Shown piece after piece: positions 1 through 9,010 of a stretch of DNA of 64,000 nucleotides. The position numbers and the translations under genes are program-made. Origin of the DNA: DATLLN01 sp963720885 (GTDB taxonomy: Bacteria; Actinomycetota; Thermoleophilia; Gaiellales; JAICJC01); the NCBI GenBank assembly GCA_963720885.1, contig CAVRGW010000002.1:310001-374000 (forward strand), given 5' to 3'. The notes under the pieces were generated by a model. It was not told the origin of the DNA and did not search any database. It saw only the letters and a list, made by a program, of their open reading frames with translations. The number at the start of each line of letters is the position of its first letter. Position 1 is the stretch's first letter.

Positions 1-879
1 ATTGATGACCACGGCGACGAGCAGCGGCCGCCGCGGGTGCACGCGCAGCCCGGCCGCCCCGCCGGCGACCGTGCCCAGCCCGTACGCGGCGCTGATCAGC
101 GCCCACGACGACGCGCCGTCGAGTTCGCGGTTGGCGACGATCGGCCCGAGCACCCAGTACGGCCCCCAGATCACCAGCACCCACAGCCCCGTGTCCAGCA
201 CCATCGCCATCAGCCAGAGACGGGATCGCACCTCCGACCAGCCGCGGGCGAGATCCTCCCGGAACCCGCTGGGCTCGGCGTCGACCGCGTGACGGCCGAC
301 GGCCATCCGTGAGAGCACCGCCGCGGCGACCAGGAACGACGCGGCGTCCGCGAGGATCGCCCATCCCGCCCCCGCGGTGGCCACCAGGATGCCAGCGATC
401 ACCGGACCCGCGACTCGCGCCACGTTCGACTCCAGATGGCGCAGCGCGTTGGCGCGCTGCAGCAGCTCCTCGGGCACGGTCTCCGGGAGCAGCCCGGCCC
501 ACGCCGGCTGGTGGAACGCGTCGGCAGCCCCACCGACCGTCGCAAGCACCGCGAGCTGCCAGACCTGCGCATGGCCGGAGATCAGCAGCACGCCCATCGC
601 CCCCTGCCCCGCCGCCGAGATGACGTCGGCCGCCACCATCACCCGCATCCGCGGCAGGCGGTCGGCCCAGACACCGCCTGCCAGCAGCAGCACCGCCACC
701 GGCACCAGCTCCGCCCCGAGCACGACGCCCAGCGCGGTCGGCGAGTCGGTCAGCTCCAGCACCGCGAAGGCCAGCGCGATCGGCGTCATCCACGACCCCA
801 GCAGCGATACCGCCTGGGCGGCGAACAGCAGCCGGTAGTCCCGCTCGGCGAACGGGGCGAGGGAAGGGGTGAGCGGCAT
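1..879 (-). CDS. MFS transporter, C-terminus cut by the window edge
   Basis: An open frame runs on the minus strand from an ATG at 879 to the first base with no stop, so 293 residues are visible and the C-terminal part is missing. The protein opens with a short basic/aromatic stretch (FAERDYRLLF), then alternating hydrophobic helices. A loop reading GGVWADRLPRMRVM is the major-facilitator loop 2-3 signature. This architecture is that of drug-efflux type MFS proteins (enterobactin-exporter/MFS_3 group). It lies 28 bases downstream of the unknown gene ending at 908 and is probably co-transcribed with it. The family assignment is firm; the substrate cannot be read from sequence. Confidence 0.85.
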   Translation of the reverse strand, partial: MPLTPSLAPFAERDYRLLFAAQAVSLLGSWMTPIALAFAVLELTDSPTALGVVLGAELVPVAVLLLAGGVWADRLPRMRVMVAADVISAAGQGAMGVLLISGHAQVWQLAVLATVGGAADAFHQPAWAGLLPETVPEELLQRANALRHLESNVARVAGPVIAGILVATAGAGWAILADAASFLVAAAVLSRMAVGRHAVDAEPSGFREDLARGWSEVRSRLWLMAMVLDTGLWVLVIWGPYWVLGPIVANRELDGASSWALISAAYGLGTVAGGAAGLRVHPRRPLLVAVVIN

Positions 880-907
880 CGGGCGGCAGGCTATCGCCCG
901 CGCGGGG

Positions 908-1354
908 TCAGCTGCGAGCGGCCTGGGCGAGCTCGAGGTAGGCATCGAGCTCGCCGCTCGACGCGTTCTCGACCCCGTTCAGCGTGATCTGCAGCTGCAG
1001 CCCGAGCAGGCGGCAGGGCAGATCGCTGGGCGCCCACGGCACCGCCAGGATGAAGCGCGCGTGCTCCTCACCGGTGTCCCGCCCGACGATCCGGTAGACC
1101 CAGCGGAGCGTGTGATCGGGCCCTTCCACCTGCCAGCCGAACACCGCGAGCTGCTCGCCCGCACGCTCGGCGTCGGTGCGGGGCGACTCCATCAGCCCGC
1201 GCATGATCTCCAGGACCGCGCCGCTGCCCGCCGGACTCCCGCTGTGGACGTCGATCAGCGATGAGAGGAGCAGCGGCTCGGGGCAGAGCTCGCTCGTGCC
1301 TTCGTGGTCGGAGAACACCCTCCGAGCGTACGGCCGGTCGGGGGATGCCGCCAC
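908..1354 (-). CDS. Hypothetical protein of about 100-148 residues
   Basis: I do not recognise the family. The most protein-like part is the C-terminal two thirds, from about residue 50 (GLMESPRTDAERAGEQLAVF) to the end, with alternating hydrophobic and charged segments like a small alpha/beta domain. No signal peptide or membrane helix is visible. The start is uncertain: GTG 1354 is the longest, and ATG 1204 would give 99 residues covering the best part. It precedes the MFS gene on the same strand and is divergent from the alpha/beta hydrolase at 1457, so the 1355-1456 gap probably holds promoters for both directions. Confidence 0.5.
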   Translation of the reverse strand: MAASPDRPYARRVFSDHEGTSELCPEPLLLSSLIDVHSGSPAGSGAVLEIMRGLMESPRTDAERAGEQLAVFGWQVEGPDHTLRWVYRIVGRDTGEEHARFILAVPWAPSDLPCRLLGLQLQITLNGVENASSGELDAYLELAQAARS

Positions 1355-1456
1355 CCCACCTGTGGGGGATTCCGCCGCCGCGGGAACCGATCAGCTGGGT
1401 GCCGTCGAAGACCTGGTATGGCCGCCGTTGACGACCACTCGCTAGCCTCCCCGGGA

Positions 1457-2152
1457 ATGACAGACACCGGGACGTCGCCCTCCGTCTGGACACTGTCGCC
1501 GGCCGGGGCGGCACGCGCGATCGCGATCGTCGCCCACGGTGGCCGGGCAAACTCGACCGCGCCGGCATCCCGCGCCGGCCGGCCGGCGCTGCGTATGTAC
1601 CCGTTCACGATCGGCCTGCACCGCAGCGGGCGCCGGGAGGGCCTGGCGGTCGCCCAGCTCCGCTACCGGGTGGTCGGCTTCAACGACGGCGACCCCGTCA
1701 GGGACGTCGAGTGGGCGATCGGCGAGCTGCGCGGGCGGTTCGGCGAGCTGCCGGTGTGCCTCGTGGGGCACTCGATGGGAGCGCGGGCCTGCATCCGCGC
1801 GGCGGGCGCCGACGGCGTGGTCGCCGTGGCCGGGTTGGCGCCGTGGCTGACGGCGGAGGATCCGGTCGAGCAGGTGGCCGGCCGCACGGTGATGCTGGCC
1901 CACGGAGCCCGCGACCGCATCACCGACCCCGCCCGGTCGCTGGCCTGGGCCGAGCTGGCATATCCCATTGCCGGCCGTCTCTGCCGCTTCGAGGTCGCCC
2001 GCGCCGGCCACGCGATGCTCCAGCGGAGCGGCCTCTGGCAGGCGCTGGTCCGCCGGTTCACGCTCGGATCGCTGGGACTTGCCCCGCTTGGTGACGAGCT
2101 GAGCGCCGCCCTCGGCGCTTCGGCCGACAGGGCGACGAGGATCCCCCTTTGA
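1457..2152 (+). CDS. Alpha/beta hydrolase
   Basis: This 231-residue protein has the alpha/beta-hydrolase nucleophile elbow GHSMG near residue 105. An acidic residue in AHGARDRI and a late histidine in AGHAML complete a plausible Ser-Asp-His triad. An early AHGG segment is consistent with the oxyanion loop. No signal peptide is visible, so it is probably cytoplasmic. An upstream in-frame ATG at 1418 is an alternative start. Its stop overlaps the TTG start of the next gene, so it heads the lipid-modification operon that follows. An esterase or acyl-hydrolase role on lipids would fit the context but is inference. Confidence 0.75.
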   Translation: MTDTGTSPSVWTLSPAGAARAIAIVAHGGRANSTAPASRAGRPALRMYPFTIGLHRSGRREGLAVAQLRYRVVGFNDGDPVRDVEWAIGELRGRFGELPVCLVGHSMGARACIRAAGADGVVAVAGLAPWLTAEDPVEQVAGRTVMLAHGARDRITDPARSLAWAELAYPIAGRLCRFEVARAGHAMLQRSGLWQALVRRFTLGSLGLAPLGDELSAALGASADRATRIPL

Positions 2153-2499
2153 CCGCCGTCCCGCGGATCATGGGACTGCTGACCGCCGCGTACGGGGTCT
2201 CGGCGATCGCCCGGCCCGACATCATCCGTCGTCACGGCGAGCTCGAGGACACCGATGCCGTGCGGCTGCTGTCCACCATCGTCGGCGTCCGCGACCTGGT
2301 GTCCGGCACGCTGATCGTGCTGGCGCCTGCGGGGCGGCCGCTGACGGCGGCGCTGGGCGTCCGCGTCGCATTCGACCTCGGTGACGCCGCGACATTCGGC
2401 ACGTTGCTGCCCACGCCACGCGCCCGCCGCAAGATCGCCGCCGTCGCCCTCGGCTGGGCGGCGCTGTGCGCCGCCACGATCCCTCGGGCCCGGTCATGA
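2149..2499 (+). CDS. Small membrane protein (DUF4267-like)
   Basis: The 116-residue protein starts at a TTG that overlaps the preceding TGA. It has about three to four hydrophobic segments (GLLTAAYGVSAIA, LVSGTLIVLA, AALGVRVAFDLGDA, IAAVALGWAALCAA). The pattern resembles small DUF4267-type integral membrane proteins, but I cannot confirm the family by eye. The coupled start and the ATGA overlap with the following FAD oxidoreductase place it inside the operon. No function can be assigned. Confidence 0.6.
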   Translation: MTAVPRIMGLLTAAYGVSAIARPDIIRRHGELEDTDAVRLLSTIVGVRDLVSGTLIVLAPAGRPLTAALGVRVAFDLGDAATFGTLLPTPRARRKIAAVALGWAALCAATIPRARS

Positions 2500-3755
2500 A
2501 GGTCGCGGTCATCGGCAGCGGGATCTCCGGCCTGACGGCGGCCCACGTCATCGCCCGTCGTGGCAACGATGTCACCCTCTATGAGAAGGACGGCTACTTC
2601 GGCGGCCACTCGAACACCGTTACGGTTGCCGGCGAGCGCGGCGAGATCGGCGTCGACACCGGCTTCATCGTCCACAACCGGCGGACCTACCCCCACCTGA
2701 TCCGGCTGTTCGACGAGCTCAGCGTTGCCACGCAGGAGAGCGACATGTCGTTCGGCGTGCGGTGCGACGACTGCGGGCTCGAGTACGCCGGCGCGCGGGG
2801 CGTCCGCGGCATGCTGGCGACGCCGAGCAGCCTGACCAAGCCCAGCTACCTGCGGATGCTGACCGAGGTGCGCAGGTTCCACCAGCACGCCCGCCGCGTG
2901 CTGCTGGATCCCGCCGCCGACCGAATGTCGCTCGGCGACTTCCTCGACGAGGGTGGATACTCCGACTACTGCCGCGACCACTTCGTGCTCCCGCTGACCG
3001 GCGCGATCTGGTCATCCTCACCCACCCAGATGTACGAGTTCCCGGCCCGTTATCTGATCCGTTTCTTCGCGAACCACGGCATGCTCACCGTGCGTCACGC
3101 GCCGCGCTGGCGGACCGTGACCGGCGGCAGCCGCGTCTACGTGCAGGCGATCCTCGGGCGGCTGGGCGCCGGCGCGCTGGGCGGGACTCCGGCGGTGTCC
3201 GTGCTGCGGACACCGGACGGCATCGTGGTCGGCGACGCCAGCGGCGGCGAGCGGCGGTTCGACGGCGTGGTGATCGCCACGCACGCCGACCAGGCGCTGC
3301 GGCTGCTGGGCGACCCATCGGAGGCGGAGCAGGAGGTGTTGTCGAGGTTCCGCTACTCGGCGAACGAGACGGTGCTGCATACCGACGGCTCGATCCTCCC
3401 CCGCTCGTCGGCGGCGCGCGCCTCCTGGAACTATCTGCTCGAGGCATGTTCCGCGACGCAGCCTCCGGTGCATGTGACCTACCACATGAACCGCCTTCAG
3501 GCCTTTGACGAGCCGATCGACTACTGCGTGACGCTGAACCACACCACACGGATCTGCCCCGAGTCCGAGCTACGGCGGTTCGCCTACGAGCACCCGGTGT
3601 ACACGGCCGATGCGCTCGACGCGCAGCGCCTGCTGCCCGGGTTGTCCGGGCAGCGCAATACGGCGTTCTGCGGCGCGTACCACGGCTGGGGGTTTCACGA
3701 GGACGGCTGCGTCTCGGGCATCCGCGCCGCGCTGGCACTGGGGTTCGCGTGGTGA
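2496..3755 (+). CDS. FAD/NAD(P)-binding amine-oxidase-like protein (COG2907)
   Basis: The 419-residue protein begins directly with a Rossmann FAD motif, VAVIGSGISGLTAA, followed by an acidic strand end (LYEKDGYFGGHSNTV). It is a COG2907-type predicted FAD oxidoreductase. I chose ATG 2496 because it overlaps the upstream stop and places the dinucleotide motif at residue 3; an upstream GTG at 2466 would only add a disordered tail. In alpha-proteobacteria, homologues sit beside DUF1365 and cyclopropane-synthase-like genes and take part in modification of phospholipid acyl chains. The same three genes are contiguous here (2496-5664), so oxidation or desaturation of a membrane fatty acid is the likeliest role. 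This is inferred from context. Confidence 0.85.
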   Translation: MKVAVIGSGISGLTAAHVIARRGNDVTLYEKDGYFGGHSNTVTVAGERGEIGVDTGFIVHNRRTYPHLIRLFDELSVATQESDMSFGVRCDDCGLEYAGARGVRGMLATPSSLTKPSYLRMLTEVRRFHQHARRVLLDPAADRMSLGDFLDEGGYSDYCRDHFVLPLTGAIWSSSPTQMYEFPARYLIRFFANHGMLTVRHAPRWRTVTGGSRVYVQAILGRLGAGALGGTPAVSVLRTPDGIVVGDASGGERRFDGVVIATHADQALRLLGDPSEAEQEVLSRFRYSANETVLHTDGSILPRSSAARASWNYLLEACSATQPPVHVTYHMNRLQAFDEPIDYCVTLNHTTRICPESELRRFAYEHPVYTADALDAQRLLPGLSGQRNTAFCGAYHGWGFHEDGCVSGIRAALALGFAW

Positions 3756-4468
3756 CCGGCCCCGCGCTCTACGAGGGGCAGGTGATGCACACGCGACCGT
3801 CGGGAGCGCGCTACCTGTTCCGCCACCGCATGTACATGTGGCTGGTCGACCTCGACCGGCCGGTGCGCATGCCGCTGCCGCTGCGCCCCTTCGCCGGGAT
3901 CCGCTCCCGCGACCACCTGGGCGACCCTGCGCAGGGCATCCGCGAGAACGTGGACGCCTACCTGGCGGACAACGGCATCCACCTGGACGGCGGGCGGATC
4001 CTGATGCTTGCCAACGCCCGAGTGCTGGGCTACGTCTTCAACCCGCTGACCGTGTACTGGTGCCACGGGCCGGACGGCGATCTGCGCTGTATCGTTGCCG
4101 AGGTGCACAACACGCACGGTGAGCTCCACTGCTACCTGCTGCGGCCGAGCGACCGCGGCCGCTGTGAGGCGGACAAGGAGTTCTACGTCTCCCCGTTCCT
4201 GACCGTGGACGGCCGCTACCGAATGGCGTTCGCAGAACCGGGGGAGCGGCTCTCGGTGCAGATGGAGCTGCACCAGGAAGGCGCACGAGTGTTCGCCGCG
4301 TCGCTGACCGGCCGGAGGCGGCCCCTGACCGCCGGCAACCTGGCGCGGATGGCGGTGCGCCATCCGCTGATGCCCCAGCGCGTCACGGGCCTGATCCACC
4401 TGCACGGCGTGCGGCTGTACCTGCGCCGCGTGCCACTCGTCCGCTGGCGCCGCGAGGGGGCCGCGTGA
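3752..4468 (+). CDS. DUF1365 family protein (COG3496)
   Basis: The 238-residue protein has DUF1365 hallmarks: RYLFRHRMYMWLVDLD near residue 22, then YVFNPLTVYWCHGPDG, then an EVHNTHGE segment and PFLTVDGRYRM. GTG 3752 overlaps the previous TGA; GTG 3749 is one codon longer. The reaction of DUF1365 proteins was not established to my knowledge, but they co-occur with COG2907 oxidoreductases and CFA-like methyltransferases, as here. They are thought to act on the same modified fatty acid. The FNP and HNTH segments are the obvious candidate active-site residues. No membrane segments are obvious. Confidence 0.85.
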   Translation: MTGPALYEGQVMHTRPSGARYLFRHRMYMWLVDLDRPVRMPLPLRPFAGIRSRDHLGDPAQGIRENVDAYLADNGIHLDGGRILMLANARVLGYVFNPLTVYWCHGPDGDLRCIVAEVHNTHGELHCYLLRPSDRGRCEADKEFYVSPFLTVDGRYRMAFAEPGERLSVQMELHQEGARVFAASLTGRRRPLTAGNLARMAVRHPLMPQRVTGLIHLHGVRLYLRRVPLVRWRREGAA

Positions 4469-5664
4469 GCCGCGGGCCCGCTGTGCCGCCTGCGATCCGC
4501 GCGCCGGTGCGCGGGGCCGTTGCCCGCCGGCTGTTCGCCTCCGCTGTCGACCGGCTGGGACCGCTCGAGGTGATCGGCCCACGCGGGGAGGCGATCCGCC
4601 CCTGGCACGGGGCGCCGCGGATGACGATCGCCTGCAACAGCTTCTTCGACCGTATCGCCACCCAGGGCAACGTGGGATTCGCCGAGGCGTACATGGCGCG
4701 CGAGTGGCACGCCGACGACCTGGTCGGCGTGCTGACCGCGTTCGCCGCGCACATCTCCAACCTGGTGCCCACTCCGCTGCGCCGGCTGCGCGGCGTCTGG
4801 GAGCGCCGCGAGCCGTCCGGGGACGACAACAACCCTGCCGGCTCGGCGCGCAACATCTCACGGCATTACGACCTCTCGAACGACCTGTTCTCGCTGTTCC
4901 TGGACGAGACGATGACGTACTCCTGCGCCGTTTTCGACGGCGACGACGAGCCGCTGGCGGCCGCCCAGCGTCGCAAGTACGCGCTGGTCTCGGAACTGGC
5001 CGAGATCGAGCCCGGCATGCACGTGCTCGAGATCGGCACCGGCTGGGGCGGCATGGCGATGCACCTCGCCGGCCAGGGGTGCCGCGTCACCACTGCGACG
5101 CTCTCCCGGGAGCAGGCGCAGCTGGCCGCGCAGCGCGTCCGCGACGCGGGCCTGGCGGATGCGGTCGACATCCAGCTGCGCGACTACCGCCACCTGCAGG
5201 GCCGCTACGACGCGATCGTCTCGATCGAGATGTTCGAGGCCGTCGGCGAGCGATACTGGCCGGTCTTCTTCGCCGAGTGCGACCGGCTGCTGCAGCCGGG
5301 CGGCGCCGTCGGCCTGCAGACGATCACCATGTCGCACTCGCGCTACCTGGCGACGCGCCGCGCCTACACGTGGGTCAAGAAGTACGTCTTCCCGGGCGGC
5401 GCGATCCCTTCACGGCCGGCGATCGATGCGGCGATGGCCCGCGCTTCCGCGCTGCGGGTGACCGCCGACCGCGAGATCGGGCTGCACTATGCACGGACGC
5501 TGCGGGGCTGGCGGGAGCGGTTCCTCTCCCGGGTCGACGAGGCCCACGCGCTCGGCTTCGGCGACACCTTCGTGCGGATGTGGGAGCTGTACCTCGCATA
5601 CTGCGAGGCGGGATTCGCGACCGGCGCGATCGGCGACGCCCAGCTGCGGCTGGAGCGCCGGTGA
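4465..5664 (+). CDS. Cyclopropane-fatty-acyl-phospholipid synthase-like methyltransferase
   Basis: The 399-residue protein belongs to the mycolic acid cyclopropane synthase/CFA family (COG2230). Visible motifs are RNISRHYDLSNDLFSLFLD near residue 130, then the SAM-binding motif HVLEIGTGWGGMAMHLA near residue 190, and SIEMFEAVGERYWPVFF further on. The family methylates or cyclopropanates double bonds of unsaturated acyl chains in membrane phospholipids using S-adenosylmethionine. The GTG start overlaps the DUF1365 stop, and the SDR start overlaps its own stop. With the COG2907 and DUF1365 genes it suggests synthesis of a methylated, cyclopropane or furan-type fatty acid. Confidence 0.88.
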   Translation: MSRGPAVPPAIRAPVRGAVARRLFASAVDRLGPLEVIGPRGEAIRPWHGAPRMTIACNSFFDRIATQGNVGFAEAYMAREWHADDLVGVLTAFAAHISNLVPTPLRRLRGVWERREPSGDDNNPAGSARNISRHYDLSNDLFSLFLDETMTYSCAVFDGDDEPLAAAQRRKYALVSELAEIEPGMHVLEIGTGWGGMAMHLAGQGCRVTTATLSREQAQLAAQRVRDAGLADAVDIQLRDYRHLQGRYDAIVSIEMFEAVGERYWPVFFAECDRLLQPGGAVGLQTITMSHSRYLATRRAYTWVKKYVFPGGAIPSRPAIDAAMARASALRVTADREIGLHYARTLRGWRERFLSRVDEAHALGFGDTFVRMWELYLAYCEAGFATGAIGDAQLRLERR

Positions 5665-6426
5665 GGTATCCGGGCGCCGTCGTCTGGATCACGGGGGCGT
5701 CCAGCGGGATCGGGGAGTCGCTGGCCCGCGAGCTGGCGCGGCCGCGGCGCCCGCGTCGCGATCACCGCTCGCCGCGGCGACCGGCTGGACGCGATCGCAG
5801 GCGACCGGATGCTCTCCGTGCCGGCGGACGTCACCGACCTGGACGCGATGCGCGCAGCGGCGGCGCGGATCGAGGAGGAGCTCGGCCCGATCGACCTGGC
5901 CGTGCTGAACGCCGGGACGTGGCGGCAGATGGACGTCACCGCGTGGGACACCGACCTCTTTCGGCGGCACGTCGAGACAAACCTGATGGGCATGGTGCAC
6001 GGCATCGACGCCGTGCTGCCGGGCATGCGGAGGCGCCGCGGCGGCGTGATCGCCGGTGTCTCCAGCGTCGCCGGCTACCGCGGCTGGCCTAGCTCAGAGG
6101 CCTACGGCAGCACCAAGGCGGCGGAGATCAACCTGCTGGAGTCGCTGCGCATCGATCTGCTGCCGCTGGGCATCCGGGTGCTCACCGTGTGCCCCGGGTT
6201 CGTGCGCAGCGACCTGACGTCGCAGAACACCTTCCGCATGCCGTTCCTGATGGAGCCGCCGGACGCCGCGACGCGGATCGCCGACGGCATCGCCCGCGAG
6301 AAGGCCGAGATGGTGTTCCCGCTGCCGATGATGGTGCTGATGAAGGCGACCCGGCTGGTGCCGGTACGGCCGTGGACGGCGCTGATGTCCCGGCAGGCGA
6401 AGACGCGGCGCAACAAAGGGGTCTGA
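5661..6426 (+). CDS. Short-chain dehydrogenase, interrupted by a frameshift near 5741
   Basis: A GTG at 5661, overlapping the previous stop, opens an SDR with VWITGASSGIGESLARELA (TGxxxGIG cofactor motif). The frame is lost near 5741 in a run of G and C and resumes one base later as GARVAIT. The remainder carries LAVLNAG, a catalytic YGSTK and VCPGFVRSDLT. Removing one G in gcgcggccgcgg restores one continuous protein of about 254 residues, so a sequence error is likely. The last five residues (RNKGV) and the stop lie inside the palindromic repeat at 6409-6439, so the native C-terminus may have been changed by that element. Substrate unknown; a lipid-related role fits the operon. Confidence 0.75.
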
Positions 6427-6439
6427 CCCCGTTGTTGCG
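6409..6439. repeat. 31-bp REP-like palindromic element, copy 1
   Basis: The element has outer arms CGCAACAA and TTGTTGCG around an inner palindrome GGGGTCTGACCCC. The inverted repeat is complete except for one mismatched pair. The same 31 bases occur inverted at 12464-12494 with one substitution. It supplies the stop codon of the SDR gene and ends one base before the convergent LtrA stop. Position and symmetry suggest a REP-type element that may also act as a bidirectional terminator or mRNA-end hairpin. Confidence 0.8.
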
Positions 6440-7597
6440 CTAGGCGGCCGCCAGCCGGTTGCGCGTCTCAAAGGCGGCCAGCACGGCGAGCACCGCCAGC
6501 ACGCAGAACGCCAGCGCCAGCGACGAGATGACGGTGCCCAGCGGCGCCAGCGCGATGATCACAGCGGCAGCGACGACGCGCTTGCGGCTGACGTTGTGAA
6601 TCATCCGCAGCCGGAACAGCGTGTGGCCGGCCAGGTACAGCACCGGGCCGACGACGAGCACGGCCAGCTCGACGCCGGTGGCCGTCGCACCCGGGTGGGC
6701 GATCACCAGCTCGTCGCCCACCGCGACGACGATGATGCCGGCGACGATCGGTACATGCAGGTAGGTGTAGGCGTCGCGGCCCAGCTTGCCGCTGTCGTCG
6801 GCACGGGAGAGAAACCGCTGCGCGCGCCAGCCGACCTCGTCGAAGTACAGCCACCACAGTGCCGCCGACGTCGCGAATGCCACCATCAGCGCCGTGCCGA
6901 TCGCCAGGTCGATCCCGGCCGCCGACGCCGTGGCACCGGTGACCACGATCGACTCGCCCAGCGCGATGATGACGAACAGCTGGAAGCGCTCGGCGAAGTG
7001 CGCGGTCTCGATCTCCCAGTCGGTCGTCTCCGACCGGCCGAGGAACGGAGTCCAGTAGCCGACCGACGGCGCGGCATAGTCGATCGCCAGCGCCGCCACC
7101 CACAGCACCAGCCGTGCGTCGTCCGGCGCGAACCCGCCTGCAACCCAGAGCACCGCGGAGACGATGCTCCAGGCCAGGATGCGCTCGAACATGACGTGGA
7201 AGTCGTGGTCCCTGGGCGTCGCGTAGACGTTGAACCCGTTGCGCACCAGCTGCAGCGCCGCATACGAGCAGGCGAACAGCGGCGCCAGGTCGCCGAACGC
7301 CTCGGGGATGGCGACCGACATCAGCAGGCTGGCGCCCATCACCAGCAGCAGCACCAGCCGCACGGGCACGGAGTCCGGGTCGAACCAGTTGGTCATCCAC
7401 GTCGTGTAGATCCATGCCCACCAGACGACCAGCAGCAGGAACAGCGTCTGCAGGGCGCCGTGCACCGTCAGGTGCGCGAGCAGCAGGTGGCTGAGCTGGG
7501 TCACCGCGAACACGAACACGAGGTCGAAAAACAGCTCCAGCCAGGTCGCCCGCTGCTCCTCCCCCGTGCGCTGGCGGAAGTGACGTGAGCCGCTCAC
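6440..7597 (-). CDS. Low temperature requirement A (LtrA) family membrane protein
   Basis: The 385-residue protein starts at GTG 7597. It shows LtrA family signatures: TWLELFFDLVFVFAVTQL near residue 18, then HFAERFQLFVIIALGESIV in the second half. Around ten hydrophobic segments indicate an integral membrane protein. LtrA was named from a Listeria mutant with a cold-growth defect; the biochemical function of the family is unknown. It is divergent from leuC and convergent with the SDR gene. Length and motif order match the family. Confidence 0.9.
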   Translation of the reverse strand: MSGSRHFRQRTGEEQRATWLELFFDLVFVFAVTQLSHLLLAHLTVHGALQTLFLLLVVWWAWIYTTWMTNWFDPDSVPVRLVLLLVMGASLLMSVAIPEAFGDLAPLFACSYAALQLVRNGFNVYATPRDHDFHVMFERILAWSIVSAVLWVAGGFAPDDARLVLWVAALAIDYAAPSVGYWTPFLGRSETTDWEIETAHFAERFQLFVIIALGESIVVTGATASAAGIDLAIGTALMVAFATSAALWWLYFDEVGWRAQRFLSRADDSGKLGRDAYTYLHVPIVAGIIVVAVGDELVIAHPGATATGVELAVLVVGPVLYLAGHTLFRLRMIHNVSRKRVVAAAVIIALAPLGTVISSLALAFCVLAVLAVLAAFETRNRLAAA

Positions 7598-7657
7598 CTA
7601 TCGGACCATAGCCGGGGCCGGCGACGCCGCCTGCACACCGCGATTTACACTGACGAC

Positions 7658-9010
7658 ATGCCGCGCACCCTGTTCGAGAAGGTCTGGTCCGACCACGAGA
7701 TCGGCGACGGCCTGCTCTTCATCGACCTGCACCTCGTCCACGAGGTGACCAGCCCCCAGGCGTTCGACGGGCTGCGGCTGGCCGGCCGCCCCGTCCGCCG
7801 TCCCGACAGGACGCTGGCGACCGCCGACCACAACGTCCCCACCGGCGGCGACCGCGCCGACGAGCTGTCGGAGCAGCAGCTGGCCGCGCTCTCCCGCAAC
7901 TGCGAGGAGTTCGGCGTGCGGCTCTACCCGCTGGGCCACCGCAACCAGGGGATCGTCCACGTCATCGGGCCCGAGCTGGGCGTCACCCAGCCGGGGATGA
8001 CGATCGTCTGCGGCGACTCGCACACGTCGACCCACGGCGCATTCGGTTCGCTGGCGTTCGGAATCGGCACCAGCGAGGTCGAGCACGTGCTGGCAACACA
8101 GACGCTCGTCCAGCGCCGGCCGAAGACGATGCTGATCGACTACCGCGGCGAGCTCGGTCCGGGCTGCACGGCCAAGGACATGATCCTCGGCACGATCGCC
8201 CAGATCGGCACCGCCGGCGGCGCCGGCCACGTGATCGAGTACGCGGGCGACGCGATCCGCGGGCTCTCGATGGAGGGCCGGATGACCATCGCCAACATGT
8301 CGATCGAGGCCGGTGCCAGGGCGGGCATGATCGCGCCTGACGAGACGACGTTCGCGTACCTGGAGGGCCGCCCCGGTGTCCCCGAGGACTACGCCGCCGC
8401 GATCGAGCGCTGGAGCGGGCTGCGCACGGACGAGGGCGCCGAGTTCGACCAGACCGTGATCGTCGACGTACCGTCCCTCGCGCCGCAGGTGTCGTGGGGC
8501 ACCAACCCCGGGCAGGTGGTGCCGGTGACCGGCGCCGTGCCGGAGCCGCGGAACGAGTCCGACGAGCGCGCGCTGGCGTACATGGACCTGCGGCCGGGGA
8601 CGCCGGTCGAGGAGATCCGCATCGACCGCGTGTTCCTGGGCTCGTGCACCAACGGCCGGCTGGAGGACCTGCGGGCCGCCGCCGACGTCGTCCGCGGCCG
8701 CAGGGTCGCCGACGGCGTCAGGGCGATGGTCGTGCCGGGCTCGATGCTGGTTAAGGCTCAAGCTGAGCGTGAGGGTTTGGACTCGGTGTTCCGCGACGCC
8801 GGGTTCGAGTGGCGGAGCGCCGGCTGCTCGATGTGCCTGGGCATGAACCCGGACATCCTGGCGCCCGGCGAGCGCTGCGCCTCGACCTCAAACCGCAACT
8901 TCGAGGGCCGCCAGGGCCGCGGCGGGCGCACCCACCTGCTCTCGCCGGCGATGGCCGCGGCGGCCGCGGTGACCGGCCGCCTGACGGACGTCCGGGAGCT
9001 GGTCGCGTGA
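7658..9010 (+). CDS. leuC: 3-isopropylmalate dehydratase large subunit
   Basis: The 450-residue protein is the large subunit of isopropylmalate isomerase, which interconverts 2- and 3-isopropylmalate in leucine synthesis. It starts with MPRTLFEKVW and contains TADHNVPTG, CGDSHTSTHGAFG and FGIGTSEVEHVLATQ. The [4Fe-4S] cysteines are visible in FLGSCTNGR and AGCSMCLGMNPD. It is full length and coupled to leuD by a GTGA overlap. The aconitase-superfamily alternatives (homoaconitase) are less likely, given the leuD partner and bacterial-type length. Confidence 0.95.
   Translation: MPRTLFEKVWSDHEIGDGLLFIDLHLVHEVTSPQAFDGLRLAGRPVRRPDRTLATADHNVPTGGDRADELSEQQLAALSRNCEEFGVRLYPLGHRNQGIVHVIGPELGVTQPGMTIVCGDSHTSTHGAFGSLAFGIGTSEVEHVLATQTLVQRRPKTMLIDYRGELGPGCTAKDMILGTIAQIGTAGGAGHVIEYAGDAIRGLSMEGRMTIANMSIEAGARAGMIAPDETTFAYLEGRPGVPEDYAAAIERWSGLRTDEGAEFDQTVIVDVPSLAPQVSWGTNPGQVVPVTGAVPEPRNESDERALAYMDLRPGTPVEEIRIDRVFLGSCTNGRLEDLRAAADVVRGRRVADGVRAMVVPGSMLVKAQAEREGLDSVFRDAGFEWRSAGCSMCLGMNPDILAPGERCASTSNRNFEGRQGRGGRTHLLSPAMAAAAAVTGRLTDVRELVA

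Noticed and set aside
6409..6439. Ordinary Rho-independent terminator of the SDR gene
   Set aside because: There is no T tract, part of the hairpin is coding, and a near-identical copy occurs elsewhere. A dispersed repeat explains it better, though it may still end transcripts.
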